Assembly (NCBI GenBank): GCA_009760855.2
Contig: WPIO01000032.1
Coordinates: 591,001 to 655,000 of the forward strand
DNA length: 64,000 nucleotides
Reading direction: 5' to 3'
DNA from: Cristatella mucedo
Taxonomy: Eukaryota > Bryozoa > Phylactolaemata > Cristatellidae
Notes under the pieces: model-generated
Databases searched by the model: none
Told to the model about the DNA's origin: nothing
Seen by the model: the letters and a program-made list of their open reading frames with translations, nothing else
Shown: in pieces, positions 38,087 through 49,960 of the stretch
Numbering within the stretch: position 1 is the first letter of the stretch
How the letters are laid out: every line of letters begins with the position of its first letter
Translations under genes and position numbers: made by a program

Positions 38087-38884
38087 CTTAGGAAGTCATT
38101 TGAAAGCATAAAAGTTTGTTCTTCTGGACTTTTTTATATTTTTTCGACACGTTTTAGTTACACGTCTACCAAAATAAAGGTTTAAGGATGTTAACTTAAG
38201 TTCAGGTAATTTTCAGAGTCAGGCGAGCTACATTGGATTTTCATAGTAAGCATACAACTTAAAATGATTAGTCTGGTATCGAAAATCTCAACTTCTAGCA
38301 TAAATAAGGCTGTTAGAACTAGAATTAGTTTCTTGTCCGACCAAATGGCTGCTGTTAACGAATACAACTAATAGCTCTTGCATTCCGCATATCGGTGGGC
38401 TAGGTGAGGGTGAAAGACCGAAGAATCAGGCCAAAGTGGAGTACGGGAGCTATCTCTGTCCAAGTTGTAGCAGCTGAAGCCCTCGTTAACAATAATAATA
38501 ATTATAGTAGATCAATTTACTTTAGAGCTCAGTAATAAAACCACATTTTTACGGAGGTGATTTACTTTTCTCAATAAGAGAACAAAAAACTACTGGTTAA
38601 TCACATGCACGGTATCGTGCTTAAAAAAATGCAAAAAGCATACGAGTATCGAGCTTAGGCTAGTATGATGCAAAAGTATAAAAAGACACCTAGAACCACA
38701 AGCTAGTGCAACCTCATGCCGGTAACGTGTGAAAAATCTTGCACAGGCCGACAAACATGGCATGCGGAAGTAAAACAAGACTAACTCACTGGAGCAAAGG
38801 GAAAACATGATGAACCTATAAGTCTTTAGCTGGACATAGAAGATAAAAATATTTGTACTAATGACAATATTACTAATAACAAGT

Positions 38885-38886
<2 letters not shown>
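38087..38886. other. No gene recognised
   Basis: A 99-codon minus-strand frame at 38590-38889 contains no recognisable domain. Confidence 0.45.

Positions 38887-38933
<47 letters not shown>
38887..38933 (+). repeat. (TA)n microsatellite
   Basis: About 23 uninterrupted TA units. Confidence 0.95.
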
Positions 38934-39309
38934 CTCCTTAAAAGGACAAAATCTTCACCAAAGCGCTTTATAACTGACTACCAGCGATTTAATATTGCCA
39001 GCGGTAATATAGTAAATAATCGGCACGATATAAAAATAAGTCTGGAGTGTAAAAGGACGCAAGTATTATGCTTAGATGAGTCAGCATGATAGCGTATACC
39101 TTGAGGCACTCAAGGACGATGCTCCGTTTAGTTAAACATATGCCTGGCAACATAGAGTTGATCATGAATAGGTAAGCACGCGAAACGCCCAGAAAAAAAG
39201 TAGCCATTTAAACGTGGTTGCATGAATTCTCGGCAGAACGGTTGCATGTTTTGCTGAGACTTGAAGGATGCCAAGCCCTAGCTTACGGGACCTAAACTGG
39301 AAACGAGTT

Positions 39310-39882
39310 TCACACTTTGGCTGCGTAATAATGAGACGGCCAGTCATCATGAGATTTAAACCTAGTGTGAGGAACTGCGTGCTGACTGAAATTAGAGAAA
39401 CGGGGTCTTGTGTATAACGGAAGACCTAGACGTTTGGACAAGTGGTAGGCTGGTTCAAACGAGTGGGCCGTATTGGAAGCGTTCGATTCAATTATTGGTG
39501 TGTAGTTAGTAAAATGCAGAGATCCCTGAGCCTGTCGAGTCGGTTCGTAATGGCGCCCTGTACAGGAAGACCCGTTGAGCTCGAGGCTCACTGGGGCAGT
39601 CACTTGAGTGCCCAATTCGATTGAGTTTCCAATTTGGCTGGGCCATAGGTTGTGACTGCTATGGCTGCGAAATGGCAATGTCACCACTCGGTTCCTCTTA
39701 TTGTAAGAGCGGAAAGCGATGCACTGCATGCTGCCAGTTAGGACAATCGATTGGCGACAGACGACAGCTTGTGGTAACGCCTTTGGACCACAAAAACTCA
39801 AGTGATTAGTATGGTAAACTTTCCAAATCACACGATATTTACTTCCCGCGGCTGTAAAAATCCTGCGCCGGGAAAAATCCAA
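39310..39882 (-). CDS. Open frame of 190 codons, not recognised
   Basis: This is the longest open frame in the window that is neither repeat-derived nor part of the KVP family. The residue content is ordinary, with no signal peptide, membrane segment or motif that I know. No TATA box, Kozak context or polyadenylation signal is obvious nearby. In a window of this size one such frame may occur by chance, so I report it only as a weak candidate. Confidence 0.15.
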   Translation of the reverse strand: MDFSRRRIFTAAGSKYRVIWKVYHTNHLSFCGPKALPQAVVCRQSIVLTGSMQCIAFRSYNKRNRVVTLPFRSHSSHNLWPSQIGNSIELGTQVTAPVSLELNGSSCTGRHYEPTRQAQGSLHFTNYTPIIESNASNTAHSFEPAYHLSKRLGLPLYTRPRFSNFSQHAVPHTRFKSHDDWPSHYYAAKV

Positions 39883-40051
39883 CGTTCAAGGGAGCCTAGC
39901 TTGGTGTCGCCGCGCCCACTGCACCGAGACAGTGGAAAGCGATGAAGATCTCAGTCTACTATTAAACGTGCGACCTGGATTGAGGTACCGCGCTCTCTAT
40001 GCTGAGCAACTAGCTGTCGGAGAAAACCCAGACGCTTAGCAGGGCCGCGAT

Positions 40052-40113
<62 letters not shown>

Positions 40114-40415
40114 AGAGAGAGACAGACAGAGAGACAGACAGAGACAGAGAGACAGACAGATAGACAGACAGACATACAGATAGACAGACAGACAGACAGA
40201 GACTGAGACAGCCAGAGACAATCAGAGACAGTCAGAGACAGTCGGAAACAGAGACAGAGGCAGAGACAGAGGCAGAGACGGAGGCAGAGACAGACAGAGA
40301 CAGGGGCAGAGACAGAGGCAGAGGCAGAGACAGGGGAAGTGACAGACAGAGACGAACAGAGACGGACATCGACAGACAGAGATGGACAGAGACGGACAGA
40401 GACAGACAGAGTTAG
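40052..40415 (+). repeat. (GA)n/(GACA)n microsatellite
   Basis: Pure GA repeats of about 58 bp pass into irregular GACA and GGCA words for about 300 bp. Long open frames on the minus strand here are an effect of the repeat. Confidence 0.95.
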
Positions 40416-40429
40416 TGTGAGAGCTCTGA

Positions 40430-42977
40430 GTGCTGACCATGGGCTAATGGAATGCACAGAGCGAGCGACATCACAGCAGCCCTCATAATTCCACTCTAAA
40501 TTGAAGCCTCGTCTCTTTTATGCTGTCAGGACCAGTTTGACTGCATAGGGCTGGGTTGCCTGTAAATGCAAATGCCTGCTGAAAGCCTTGCGTGCACAAT
40601 TACTGGTCGTTGGGCGTTAACCGGAAAGTGCTCATCAATATACACAAAGCCTGGATATTTGCTCGTTTCCCGGAGAAGCAGATTCGAGACGGGTGCCTTA
40701 GTTGGTCAATGTGATCTTGTAACTTGAAAACCCTAACAAGCATAAACCGTCTGCTGTGATACTGCAAACAGAAAGCTACTCTTTCGACAGAAAGCAATGC
40801 AGCCGCCATTGGTTTTGGGCCAGTGCCGGTAATGGTAATTACCCGACATCTTGGCTCGTCTTGTAAATATAGGGTTCAGAGCCATAGCTTTGAGCAGCGG
40901 CTTTGTCTAGTCAAAACTGTACTACAGTCGACTCTGCTTATATAAGAATTGGAATAGGTATCATGCATAGGAATTGGGCCGGAAAATAGGCATTCTTATA
41001 TGGGTAGTAATCCTCTATAAAGAGTGTGACTAAAATCTGAAAAAATCAGGGACGAAGAACTGCTGTTCCTATTGAATGCTTATTCCTATAGCCGATGTTC
41101 CTAAACGCGGAGTCAACTGTGTATGTTGCTGATCGCCACTGGTCGCCATATGTAGCCACTAGGTCCAAGTCCGGAGCTAAGGGATCCAAACTTCACAAGT
41201 CGTGGCTCGAGTCGTCCGTCACACAATTTGTTGTTGGTGGCTGCAAACAGGGTAGAAGACGCTCCTATGCTGCTCTTAGACGAGTTGAGATTACTTTTTG
41301 CATGACGTTGCATTATGCTATCACTTTACATCACCTGCATTATGACACTGCAGTGAGCCATGAACATCAACCATTGGCAGTATCCACTGCCCGACTTAAC
41401 GTCGAAATAAGCAGGCGGTGGCCGGAATAACGCTTTGAGCGGCTTCCAGATTAGCTAGATGGGCACTTGGAAGTATCGGCTTGCACGCTCTGAGCTCAGC
41501 ACACCAAGTTTCAGCGCTCGCTAAAAGGCATGCTTCGAATGCACTGCCACCCTGGCGATTAGACCAGGTTCTCCGTGGTCTTAATCACCATTAGGACAAA
41601 GCTAGCCCTCGTTCTCTTTTGAAAGGAGATTGGACCTCGGCTAGCCAGCATGACGCCATTCGCCAACTGAAGTGCTGGTCTTTTTAAACGGATCAAAGCT
41701 CTTGCACGTTGTAAAAGAGAAATGAGAAATTGCTAGCTTATGTCCGCCAAGCCAAATCCGGGCGAAGTCGATGGCGACTTCTGCTTGTTTCTCTGTTTCC
41801 GCTTCACGCTACAGCTGGCGCTAACTGAGGAACGACTTTAGAGTGGCGAACTTGTCGTGCTCCTGCTTTCCCTTACTTCCTCCGGCCTGCTGGTGTTAGA
41901 GATCGTGATTCCGTGTTTCAGCCTCTGCAAAAACTCCTTTCAGGAGCAATCTCTTGTGTCTTTTGCCCCATCGCTTCTCGCAAGAGAACTTTTCCGTTCA
42001 GCTTTAGCCGATATTAAAATAGGTTGGCCGAGATTGAAAAAAATAATCTGACTCTGCATTTGAAACCCCCCTCAGCCGCCCGTTGGAAAACATTGTCTAG
42101 CTCAACCTGTTTAGTCACTTAAATACTCTATCATTTCTATCATTTCTATAATCTCTTCTATCATTTTAATTTCCGATGCCAACTACAAGGATGCACGAAG
42201 CAGCTATATGGGCAAATTGGCAACTTATCTCCCCTTGACCGTACCTTGTTTGTTCATAATTGCTTTACCCTCGTCTTATGGACTACAGACACTTCACGAC
42301 GAACTCAAATTCAAAGTGATGTCAGGGACCGATCAACGGACAAAATAATTAATTAAAAAAATAACTTACTAGCTAATTTACTTACCCACTGACCTAGATT
42401 ATTATAAAGGTTGATTATGGTCACAGCCTTTCAGTTACATGCCACAGCAAGCAACTCAAGTGATTGCCTTACATGTAATTTCAGCCAGCCTTGTAATTTA
42501 AATTATGGCTGTAAAGTCACACTGAAAACTACTCAGGCTTTGTTTCAATCACTTACAGCCGATTCCACATGTTTTTCCTACAAACACACCGTGTCACAGT
42601 ATGTCACAGTACTCGTGGGTAGTGGGGCTGTTATCATGGTTTTTAAGCAGTAGGAAGTCTCGAGGAGATGCTACTACTTGTGATACAATTTTCTTTTGTG
42701 AGACGGAGAGTGACTCTCTTGAAATGTGCAGTCAGACAATATGAAAACTTATAAACTTCCGTCCGACGGTTTACATTTAAGCCATAAAATTAGGAAAGAC
42801 TAAAATATAACATTAGTGCCCAAAAAAACGTGTAAGAACTGGTATGCTCTACGGTTTTAGGTATCGAGCTGAGTACTTTTTCGAAGAAGCCGTAATACAT
42901 AATTCACCAATCGGGTTTTCTTTATACTTTCTAATGTCGTTTAATTGAATTTTCAACATCCAGTCTTCATGTTGTTT
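40430..42977. other. No gene recognised
   Basis: Frames of up to 111 codons (41095-41430) have no recognisable domain. A short imperfect repeat of TCTATCATT lies at 42128-42170. Confidence 0.4.
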
Positions 42978-43085
42978 ATCAAGCATAATATTACTCACCA
43001 TTCAATTGCGTTTCCCTTTGCAGCAAATATAAAGCGCCTAGAAAGAGATTGAGTAATCTGAGGGCGCTTTATCAAGTGTGTATAG
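42978..43085 (+). mobile_element. LINE 3' end fragment
   Basis: Text matching the last 100 bp of the main LINE, including TTTGCAGCAAAT, AAAGCGCCTAGAAAGAGATT and GAGGGCGCTTTATCAAGTG, is present. This copy has the best outer hairpin arms. Confidence 0.85.
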
Positions 43086-43109
43086 TTATTCTGTAACTTA
43101 TAGCTGGCT

Positions 43110-43310
43110 GTTATGTCAACCTGTGCAATCAAGTGCTTACGGTGCACAGCTCTGCAACTAAGCGTGTCTGGACTGAGCTTGCAGTTGCCGAATCATATCA
43201 CTTCTCGCTGACCTGAGTTGGCTCCCAATCAAGAAACGCATCAACTTCAATGCTTCTGGCACTTACTTGTTGGTCCCTGCATTTTCTGGCTCCAGCCTAT
43301 CAGAAGTACT
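43110..43310 (+). mobile_element. Degenerate LINE C-terminal fragment
   Basis: GGTGCACAGCTCTGCAACTA, CACTTCTCGCTGACCT, TTGGCTCCCAATCAAG and TCTGGCTCCAGCCTATC follow the order in the main LINE. Frames are broken. Confidence 0.65.
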
Positions 43311-43599
43311 CGCTCACTTGGCCCTGCATCTACCGGTTATATCAAGCGAGTACTGTGGATGGCTCTGATGAATGCTGGTAGGCATACATCAAAATAACAT
43401 CTGGTATTGATTGATATTTTCCTTGAGTATATGTCCGTCTTCAAATTTACAAAGCCACATGGACTACGAGAGTGCTACAATGGAGTTGTCTCTAGCATGA
43501 TCAAAGCATTTTGGAAGAGAATACCATAGCCAAAGATGTTAACTTGCCTAACAAAGAGAAAGCAAGAAGCAAAGCTGAATCTGGAGGCTATCAATAAAT

Positions 43600-44757
43600 T
43601 ACTATAATGCATGAGATAAAGCGACCACAGGTAACTCAATCTCTTTCTAGGCTCCTTACGTTTAATGCAAATGGAAACGCGATTTAATGGTGAGTAATAT
43701 TACGTTAGATAAACAACATGAATAACATGGTTATGGGTGACATGCACAGGGTCAGCATGCAAGTGTGGTTAGTGGCAGCATGCACAGTCAGCACACATTA
43801 GTGAATGAACGAAGAATCACAGGCACCCACTAAATGCCATCATAAATAGGTGTGTTTTCAGCTCTTTTTCAATGTGGTCACGTCAGGAGATGCTGTGACG
43901 CAAGTCCGGAGAGAGTTCCACGCTTTGGAAGCATACGAACTAAATGCATACTCTCCAAAGAATTTGAGGTTTTTACGAGGTATTGGTAAACTATTGGATT
44001 CCGAAAAGCGGGTGGTACGATGCTTGGCCTGATGGGGGAGTTGATCTAAGAGATAGGCTGGAGCCAAAGAATGAAGTGACATGAAAGTGAGCGACAAAAC
44101 CTTGAATTCAATCCGTTGCTTGACTGGTAGCCAGTGCAGGTTGGCGAGAAGTGGTGTGATGTGGCAACTGCGACGCTCACGACAGACAAGCCTAGCTGCA
44201 GAGTTTTGCACCAGGCCCAATCGCCTGATCGCACATGCTGGTAGGCCAGTGAGCAGTGAGTTGCAAAAGTCGAGACGAGATGTCACGAATGCATGGACCA
44301 ACTTAGACGTGGTATCCTTATCTAAACAAGCCCGAATTTTAGCAATATTATGAAGCTGAAAATAGGCCGCTTTGACCGTGGAGCTGATATGGTCGTCTCA
44401 CGAGAGGTCGCTTTGGAATATGACACCTAGATTTCGAGCTGATTCAACTGAAGAAACGCTGGCAGAGCCCATTTTGAGAGTCAGCCTTTCCAATCTCTGA
44501 ATCGCACTGGGTTTGCCCATAACTAGTAAGTTAGTTTCATTATCATTTAGTTTTAGAAATTTGCTGCCATCAATGTGCGGATGTCATCAATGCATGCAGC
44601 AAGCGAGTTGAGAGAATCTGAGGTGCTCGAAGGCGGGGAGGGATCGAAGCAAAGGCACAACTGAGTGTCATCCGCATCTAAGTGAAAGCCTAGATTGTGC
44701 ATGGCAATCACATCAGCAAGAGGCAGAGTATAAACCGTGAAAAGAACCGGATCTAGC
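43600..44757 (-). mobile_element. L2/CR1-type LINE, 5' truncated
   Basis: The copy runs from the 3' hairpin tail (43600-43660) back to the start of motif B (LDPVLF.VYTLPLADVI) at 44757. Motif C reads LDADDTQL. The C-terminal domain (43858-44301) is open for 147 codons with VHAFVTSRLDFCNSLLTG, LVQNSAARLVC and HWLPVKQRIEFK. Small breaks occur near 44400 and 44560. It lacks the endonuclease and the first half of the reverse transcriptase. Confidence 0.88.
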
Positions 44758-45034
44758 AATAAATGATAAAAGAGCTTCCGGTTGAAGCAGCTCAGAATGC
44801 TTGAAAGGACGGTCCCGGTTGGAAGGGCGATATTTTTTTTTCAAAGCGCCAATCTAAATTTTGAGTACATGATGATGGTCTACTTCGGCCGTATCCCTTA
44901 CAAAAAAGCCAATTTTGCTAGCACAACCGGACACTTGGGGTTTTAAATGTGTAAGAGTTTGATTCTGTTTTAGCTTAGTATAAAAATTGGCGTTAATCAT
45001 CTGAAAGGTAATCATTCAGTTTCTCGGTGCCGCT

Positions 45035-45200
45035 TAGGGCCAGCTTAGACAGGGAGGCAAGGAGATAAATTTTTCGCTCTTCGCGCCCTAGGTCGTGGGT
45101 TTTAGTCCTACAGTGGGCGATCTATTATGGCCAACTACAACCGGCGGTGATAACAACTAAAACTCTTCAGCCGATACGTAAATGAAGCTTTTCAAGCAGC
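45035..45200 (+). mobile_element. tRNA-derived SINE, family 2, diverged
   Basis: GGCAAGGAGATAAATTTTTC, GTGGGTTTTAGTCC (damaged B box), GGCGGTGATAACAACTAAAA and CTCTTCAGCCG follow the order of the copy at 21085. Confidence 0.6.
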
Positions 45201-45229
45201 TAACGTCCCCTTTCTTCTTGCAGTTTTGA

Positions 45230-45716
45230 TATTCCGTTATCAACTTGTGTCACTCATAGCTTGCTGGTTCACCAGCCTTTACAATCAGGAGCTTACAGCT
45301 GGTGCACAACTTTGCTGCTAGGGCCTCTACATTGTGAGCTTTGCAGTTGCTCCATTACGTCACTTCTGTTCGACATGAACTGGCTCCAAATCAAGCAACT
45401 GATGAACTTCAACGTTATTTCACTTACTTTTAGGTCCCTTCATTCTCTGGCTCCAGCCTACCTATAAGATCTACTCCTCTACCAGGCTAAGCATCGTACC
45501 ACCCATTTTTATGAATCGAATCGTTTACCTGCACTGCATACGTAGGTCAGATCCTTTGGAGACCAAACATTTAGTTTGTAACCTCCCAAAGCCTGGAACT
45601 CACTTCCGACTAGCGTCTTGATATCCCCATACTTGACGATATTTTAAGAGAAGCTATAAAGCATCTATTTATGACAGTATTTAGTGGTACCATGCGATTC
45701 GTTCTTTTGTGCTTAC
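45230..45716 (+). mobile_element. L2/CR1-type LINE C-terminal fragment
   Basis: GGTTCACCAGCCTTTACAAT, AGCTGGTGCACAACTT, AACTGGCTCCAAATCAAGC, CTTCATTCTCTGGCTCCAGC and GCATCGTACCACCC follow the main LINE. Frames are broken. It groups with the copy at 1700-2357. Confidence 0.75.
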
Positions 45717-46454
45717 AGTTGTCTAGGGGTTTCGAGTTAGTGGCGCGAACTGTACTGCGATAGCAAACATAAGTAGGGGACTTCAATGGTCTTTATTCGT
45801 AATGGCACAACATGGCTGCTGCACGTCCAGTTCAGTTTTAACCTCAAACTCAGCTCAAGCAAACACTCGCCAAGACTAGCCCACCGACGCGGCCCTATAA
45901 GCAGGACGCTCCTGAAGACAGAATAAGTAGCAGTGCCTATTTTAGCGCCCAGAGGCTCGGTGGAGGTACCCCGAGGGCCCGAATCGCAACCCCGAGGAGA
46001 AGATCCCGGTCCCCATCAACTCCGGGAAACGCTCCCACTTCGCCGTCTAACTCGGCGCCGGAGCAAAATCAACCTCGTGCGCGATTGCATGTCTGTCCTG
46101 CTGTCCGACGTGCAGCGTCCGCCTCTCGGGCCTCTCTCTGCGCACAGCCAACTTCGGAGCTCCTGCCTTCGTCGACAGGTGAGGGACGGACGTGCATCCC
46201 GCTCCCTGCTCGCTGTGAAGGTCAGACAGAGGTCGCTGAGACCTCGCAGAGGTCGACTCTAGGTCGCTGCATGGCCAAAGCGCTATCTGGCTGAGCTGAC
46301 GACGCGTCCGCGCGTCCCTGTGGCCGTATATCCTCAGCTGCTCGGGCGCTTCGATGCGCTCTAGCCGCTCTTTCGCCTTCAGCTGACACAGGTCCTACCG
46401 ACTCTCTCCGGACACTCTCGAGATAATATCTCCCAAATCAAAACTCTTGCTGCT
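45717..46454. other. GC-rich patch without a recognised gene
   Basis: From about 45930 the sequence is GC-rich with CG dinucleotides. A 109-codon plus-strand frame (45933-46262) is rich in Arg and Ser, as expected from such composition, and shows no domain. Confidence 0.4.
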
Positions 46455-46625
46455 GGGGCTTCTCCTCCTTAGTTGGCCATGACAGCCCACGAGGTAAGGT
46501 GCTCGCTCGTCACGACCGAGGCCGTGGGTTTGTATCCTCCAACTGACGAGCCTCTATTGCCTACTGCAAGCGGCCTCGGAGGATCTTCTGCTGCTAAACA
46601 GACGACGCTGTTAAATAAGCTAATA
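46455..46625 (+). mobile_element. tRNA-derived SINE, family 2
   Basis: CACGAGGTAAGGTGCTCGCT gives the A-box-like head. The B box is damaged (GGGTTTGTATCC). CTGCAAGCGG, ATCTTCTGCTGCTAAACAGA and CTGTTAAATAAGCTAAT match the body and tail of other family 2 copies. Confidence 0.6.
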
Positions 46626-46779
46626 TTTCATGAAATTAAATATTTTAAGCTATCTTTCCCATCCACTGCCCGACGTAAAACTCAAATCTACGTCCAAGAT
46701 AACGACACTAATCAGTGAAGTGTATATTGCCCTGCTATAACCGCGAACAGCAAAAGTGACTAACTGTTTATCCTCTTTT

Positions 46780-47076
46780 ATGACCCCGATCGGCTCTTTG
46801 ACTTCTCTAATAACTACAACTGGAACTTCTTTTATTACCGGAAACGGTTCCCTGGCGTAGAAAACCTCAGGCTCATATTTACTGAAGCAGTCGTTGCTGT
46901 TGTCACTATCAGCGAATCCGCTCTACAGACGTGAGGAGGCGGCGGCGGACAGTTCGTCTGCTTGCTGTCCGACGTCCATGCCGAACATGTCGTCTCTGCA
47001 TGAAACCGGTAACTGCATAGCAGGAAAAGTGGAGCACGCGCGAGATAAGCGTCGCCACACTGCTGCAGCTCTGCAT
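46780..47076 (-). pseudogene. K5: truncated copy of the K6 first coding exon
   Basis: On the minus strand the text aligns with K6 from its ATG (47074-47076): MQSCSSVATLI, MFGMDVGQQADELSAA, NSNDCFSKYEPE, REPFPVIKEVPVVVIREVK. There is a two-base loss before MFGMD, a stop after the SSRL stretch where K6 has AGLYSGF, and the homology ends after one or two repeat units, so the VPVEVIKEVK array is missing. It is a dead by-product of the segmental duplication. Confidence 0.85.
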
Positions 47077-47175
47077 TGCTGCCAGCTCTCGAGAACTCTT
47101 GGTTCGTTCCCAGTTACGCTAGCTCGTGCGGCGCGTCTCTATATCGCTGGTTGCTTGCGGCGGGCGAGCGCCGGC

Positions 47176-47221
47176 GATCGTTGGTGGGTGGGGCACATGT
47201 GCGATCGTTGGTGAGCGGGCG
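47176..47221 (+). repeat. Diverged 19-bp minisatellite, two units
   Basis: GATCGTTGGTGGGTGGGGC and a mutated second unit are separated by 8 bp. The matching site in copy B (57815-57890) has four units. Confidence 0.75.
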
Positions 47222-47449
47222 CACGTGCAACAGCCGAGCTGGCGTAGCCGGAGCCGGAGCGAGCAGCTCAGAGACCTATTAGGAGGCTGCCGAACGACCT
47301 GCCGCCATTCTGCAATCGGAGCAACGACGTCATCGACCACGACCCGTCCGACACTGACACTTGGCAGGAAGACACAGGTTGTGCTCGGTAATGAATAATT
47401 CATGCTCCCGGTGTCTGTCGTATCAGTGAGGGGCTTGGTCTAACCCGGT

Positions 47450-47450
47450 T

Positions 47451-47482
<32 letters not shown>

Positions 47483-47488
47483 GACAGA

Positions 47489-47546
<58 letters not shown>

Positions 47547-47547
47547 C

Positions 47548-47586
<39 letters not shown>

Positions 47587-47975
47587 GAGACGGAGAGAGA
47601 CAGAGAGAGAGAGAGGAGAGAGTAGAGAGACAGGCAGACAGACAGATGGACAGACAGACAGACAGACAGACAGAGACAGAGATAGAAAGAGAGAGAGAGA
47701 CGACAGAGACAGACAGAGACAGACAGAGACAGACAGAGACAGACAGAGACAGACAGAGACAGACAGAGACAGACAGAGACAGACAGAGACAGACAGAGAC
47801 AGACAGAGACAGACAGAGACAGACAGAGACAGACAGAGACAGACAGAGACAGACAGAGACAGACAGAGACAGACAGAGACAGACAGAGACAGACAGAGAC
47901 AGACAGAGACAGACAGAGACAGACAGAGACAGACAGAGACAGACAGAGACAGACAGAGACAGAGATAGAGAGAGT
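47450..47975 (+). repeat. (GA)n and (GACA)-type repeat with a 10-bp array
   Basis: About 260 bp of GA/GACA words is followed by about 25 perfect tandem copies of AGACAGAGAC (47711-47960). The same site in copy B has only about 55 bp of GA-rich sequence. Confidence 0.95.
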
Positions 47976-48040
47976 TGTATAGAGCGAAGGACGCAGCTTG
48001 TGACGCGTCCAAGCGCGACCGAACGTTCGGGCCGTCGAAG

Positions 48041-48210
48041 TAGCTATCCTTAAGTGCTAGCCATAAGGCAAGGTTCTCGTACTTCAGAGCCTAGGCCGTA
48101 AGTTCGTACTCGGCAGCGCCCAAACCGCCATTGACCACTGCATTCTGCCACGATAGCCGCTAAGGCTCTTCAGCCGCCGCCCTAAGAAGCTGCTAGGTCG
48201 GCAAATTTTC
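48041..48210 (+). mobile_element. tRNA-derived SINE, family 2 (duplicated with block A)
   Basis: TAGCCATAAGGCAAGG, GATAGCCGCTAAGGCTCTTC and AGAAGCTGCTAGGTCGGCAA match other family 2 copies. The B box is worn. The same insertion occurs in copy B at 58208-58377, so it predates the duplication. Confidence 0.6.
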
Positions 48211-48634
48211 ACTTTAATTCACATTCCGATGCTCTCTTCCAGCGGTCGGAAGCCACGTCGCGGGCTTGGAGCAAGGACACGCTGACTGCACTGCACCACG
48301 CTCTTCGCCGCTCGACGGTTCGCTGTCAACGATTCGCTTTGATCAATCAACGTTACTTTGCGGCTACCAAGGAGCGATAAATCGCGCCCAGCCTCGTTTA
48401 AGCTGAGCGACAAAAGCCACCACAGTTTAGCAGTTGTCGAGAGCCTCCCGTGTGGGTTAGAAGTGCAGACTCAACTCGTCCGAGCGAGATAGCGCAGCCT
48501 GCCTCAGTCGAGGAATTTTCGGTGAAAGACTGGAGCTCTGGGCAAGTGCCCGAGCGAGCTCGTCCGTGCTGCGTACAATAGTCGCAACCGTGATACGGTT
48601 GCCATCATCGGGCGATATTCTCTCGTTGGTACGT

Positions 48635-48693
48635 ATGAATACATACATACATACACATACATACACACAAAAACACGCACAAACACCCACACA

Positions 48694-48742
<49 letters not shown>

Positions 48743-48745
48743 GTA
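48635..48745 (+). repeat. (ATAC)n / (CA)n / (TA)n microsatellite
   Basis: ATACATAC words grade into CACACA and then 30 bp of TA repeats. It lies inside the stretch that is absent from copy B. Confidence 0.9.
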
Positions 48746-49960
48746 TTTATGTATACATGTGCAAATATATATTCATATGTTTATTCAGTAGTGTGTTTGT
48801 GTATAGGGTGGATACGCTCTGTATATTCAAAATTGTAGGTACGAAGATTGGTGTGAATGCAGCTAATGAAAAGAATTTCTGTTCATATAGAAATATAAAC
48901 ATGCGATAATTTCAAGTACGGAGCAACCGTCTGCCGTGGGCCTGATCGCCGAAACGGAATTCCGCCTGGAGCGGGAAGGAGCGATACAATAGCCTCCGGA
49001 TTACTGATCTGCAGCTATAGCGATTAACCTAGCCAAACAGCTCGTTAGTCTGAGGATCGACACGATCGACAGGATTGACAATGAAAGGATTGAATTAGCA
49101 TAACCCCTCTGTCTGTTTAGTTCTGAATCCCGCAGCACTGCGATTAGTAATGTGCACGTTTATAACTACCAGTTCTGTGCTAAACTGAAACCATCCTGCA
49201 TGCTGTGGACAGGGAACAAAAAGTGTAGTCATTTCACGACTCGTGTGGGTCCGGGGTAAAAAGGAACCCCCTACCCGATTACACCTCTGGCGCAACTTTG
49301 GCGATCAGTAATTGGCTGAACTTGTGTGGGGCTTTGAACGGTGGTAGGAAATAAAGTAGTGTATATACGCCTCCGTTTGCAATATGCATTACATCTGCGT
49401 ATTTATAAATATACACCACTATGCCTTCTTGTGTATTTAAGATTTCAAACGCTGAGATAGTTTGCCTACTGTGCGCCCGTCGCAAAATGCATACATGTCG
49501 CTTTGATAATTCTGGGGTGATGCAGAGCTCTAAGGATTATTAACTTCACCGTGCCATAACTACCCAGAAACCAAATAAGATCACGGATCTAACTTTTCTG
49601 TGCATGGTGGATCTGAGTGTGGACTGAACTAACTGGTGAGCCCACCTCACTTAGAAAGACCCCCTGTAAAGCATCACGAGCAGATTCCTTTTATGTGCAT
49701 CTATCGCTTACCGGAGGCAAGCTCAGCGTGTCTTCCCATTGGTCACGAGCAGCTCTGTCTGGCAGTTTTCCCGGTGCGCCAACTCTGCTGTTCCAAAATG
49801 GGTGCACCACAAGCGTTCCGGAAGCGTTCCAGCGGCAAATGGAAAGGGAGAGCTACAGCTGCTGGCCTGCCACGGCCTGCCATCCATTGAAAGGCCCCCT
49901 TAAGGGTTATAGTCTGTTATGGCTCGAGCATTTCAACGTTCAATTTGGACTCTGAGAGCG

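Noticed and set aside
39951-40457. Minus-strand frame of 168 codons rich in Ser, Leu and Cys
   Set aside because: It is a translation of the GA/GACA microsatellite.
47711-47960. Regular direct repeats that might suggest a CRISPR array
   Set aside because: The 10-bp units are contiguous with no spacers, and the context is animal DNA.
47440-48053. Open frames of 135 and 190 codons on opposite strands
   Set aside because: They are translations of the GA/GACA repeat with no non-repetitive content.
49279-49485. Frame conserved between the duplicated blocks (with 58742-58930)
   Set aside because: Conservation follows from the duplication. The few differences change residues rather than silent sites, which argues against coding.
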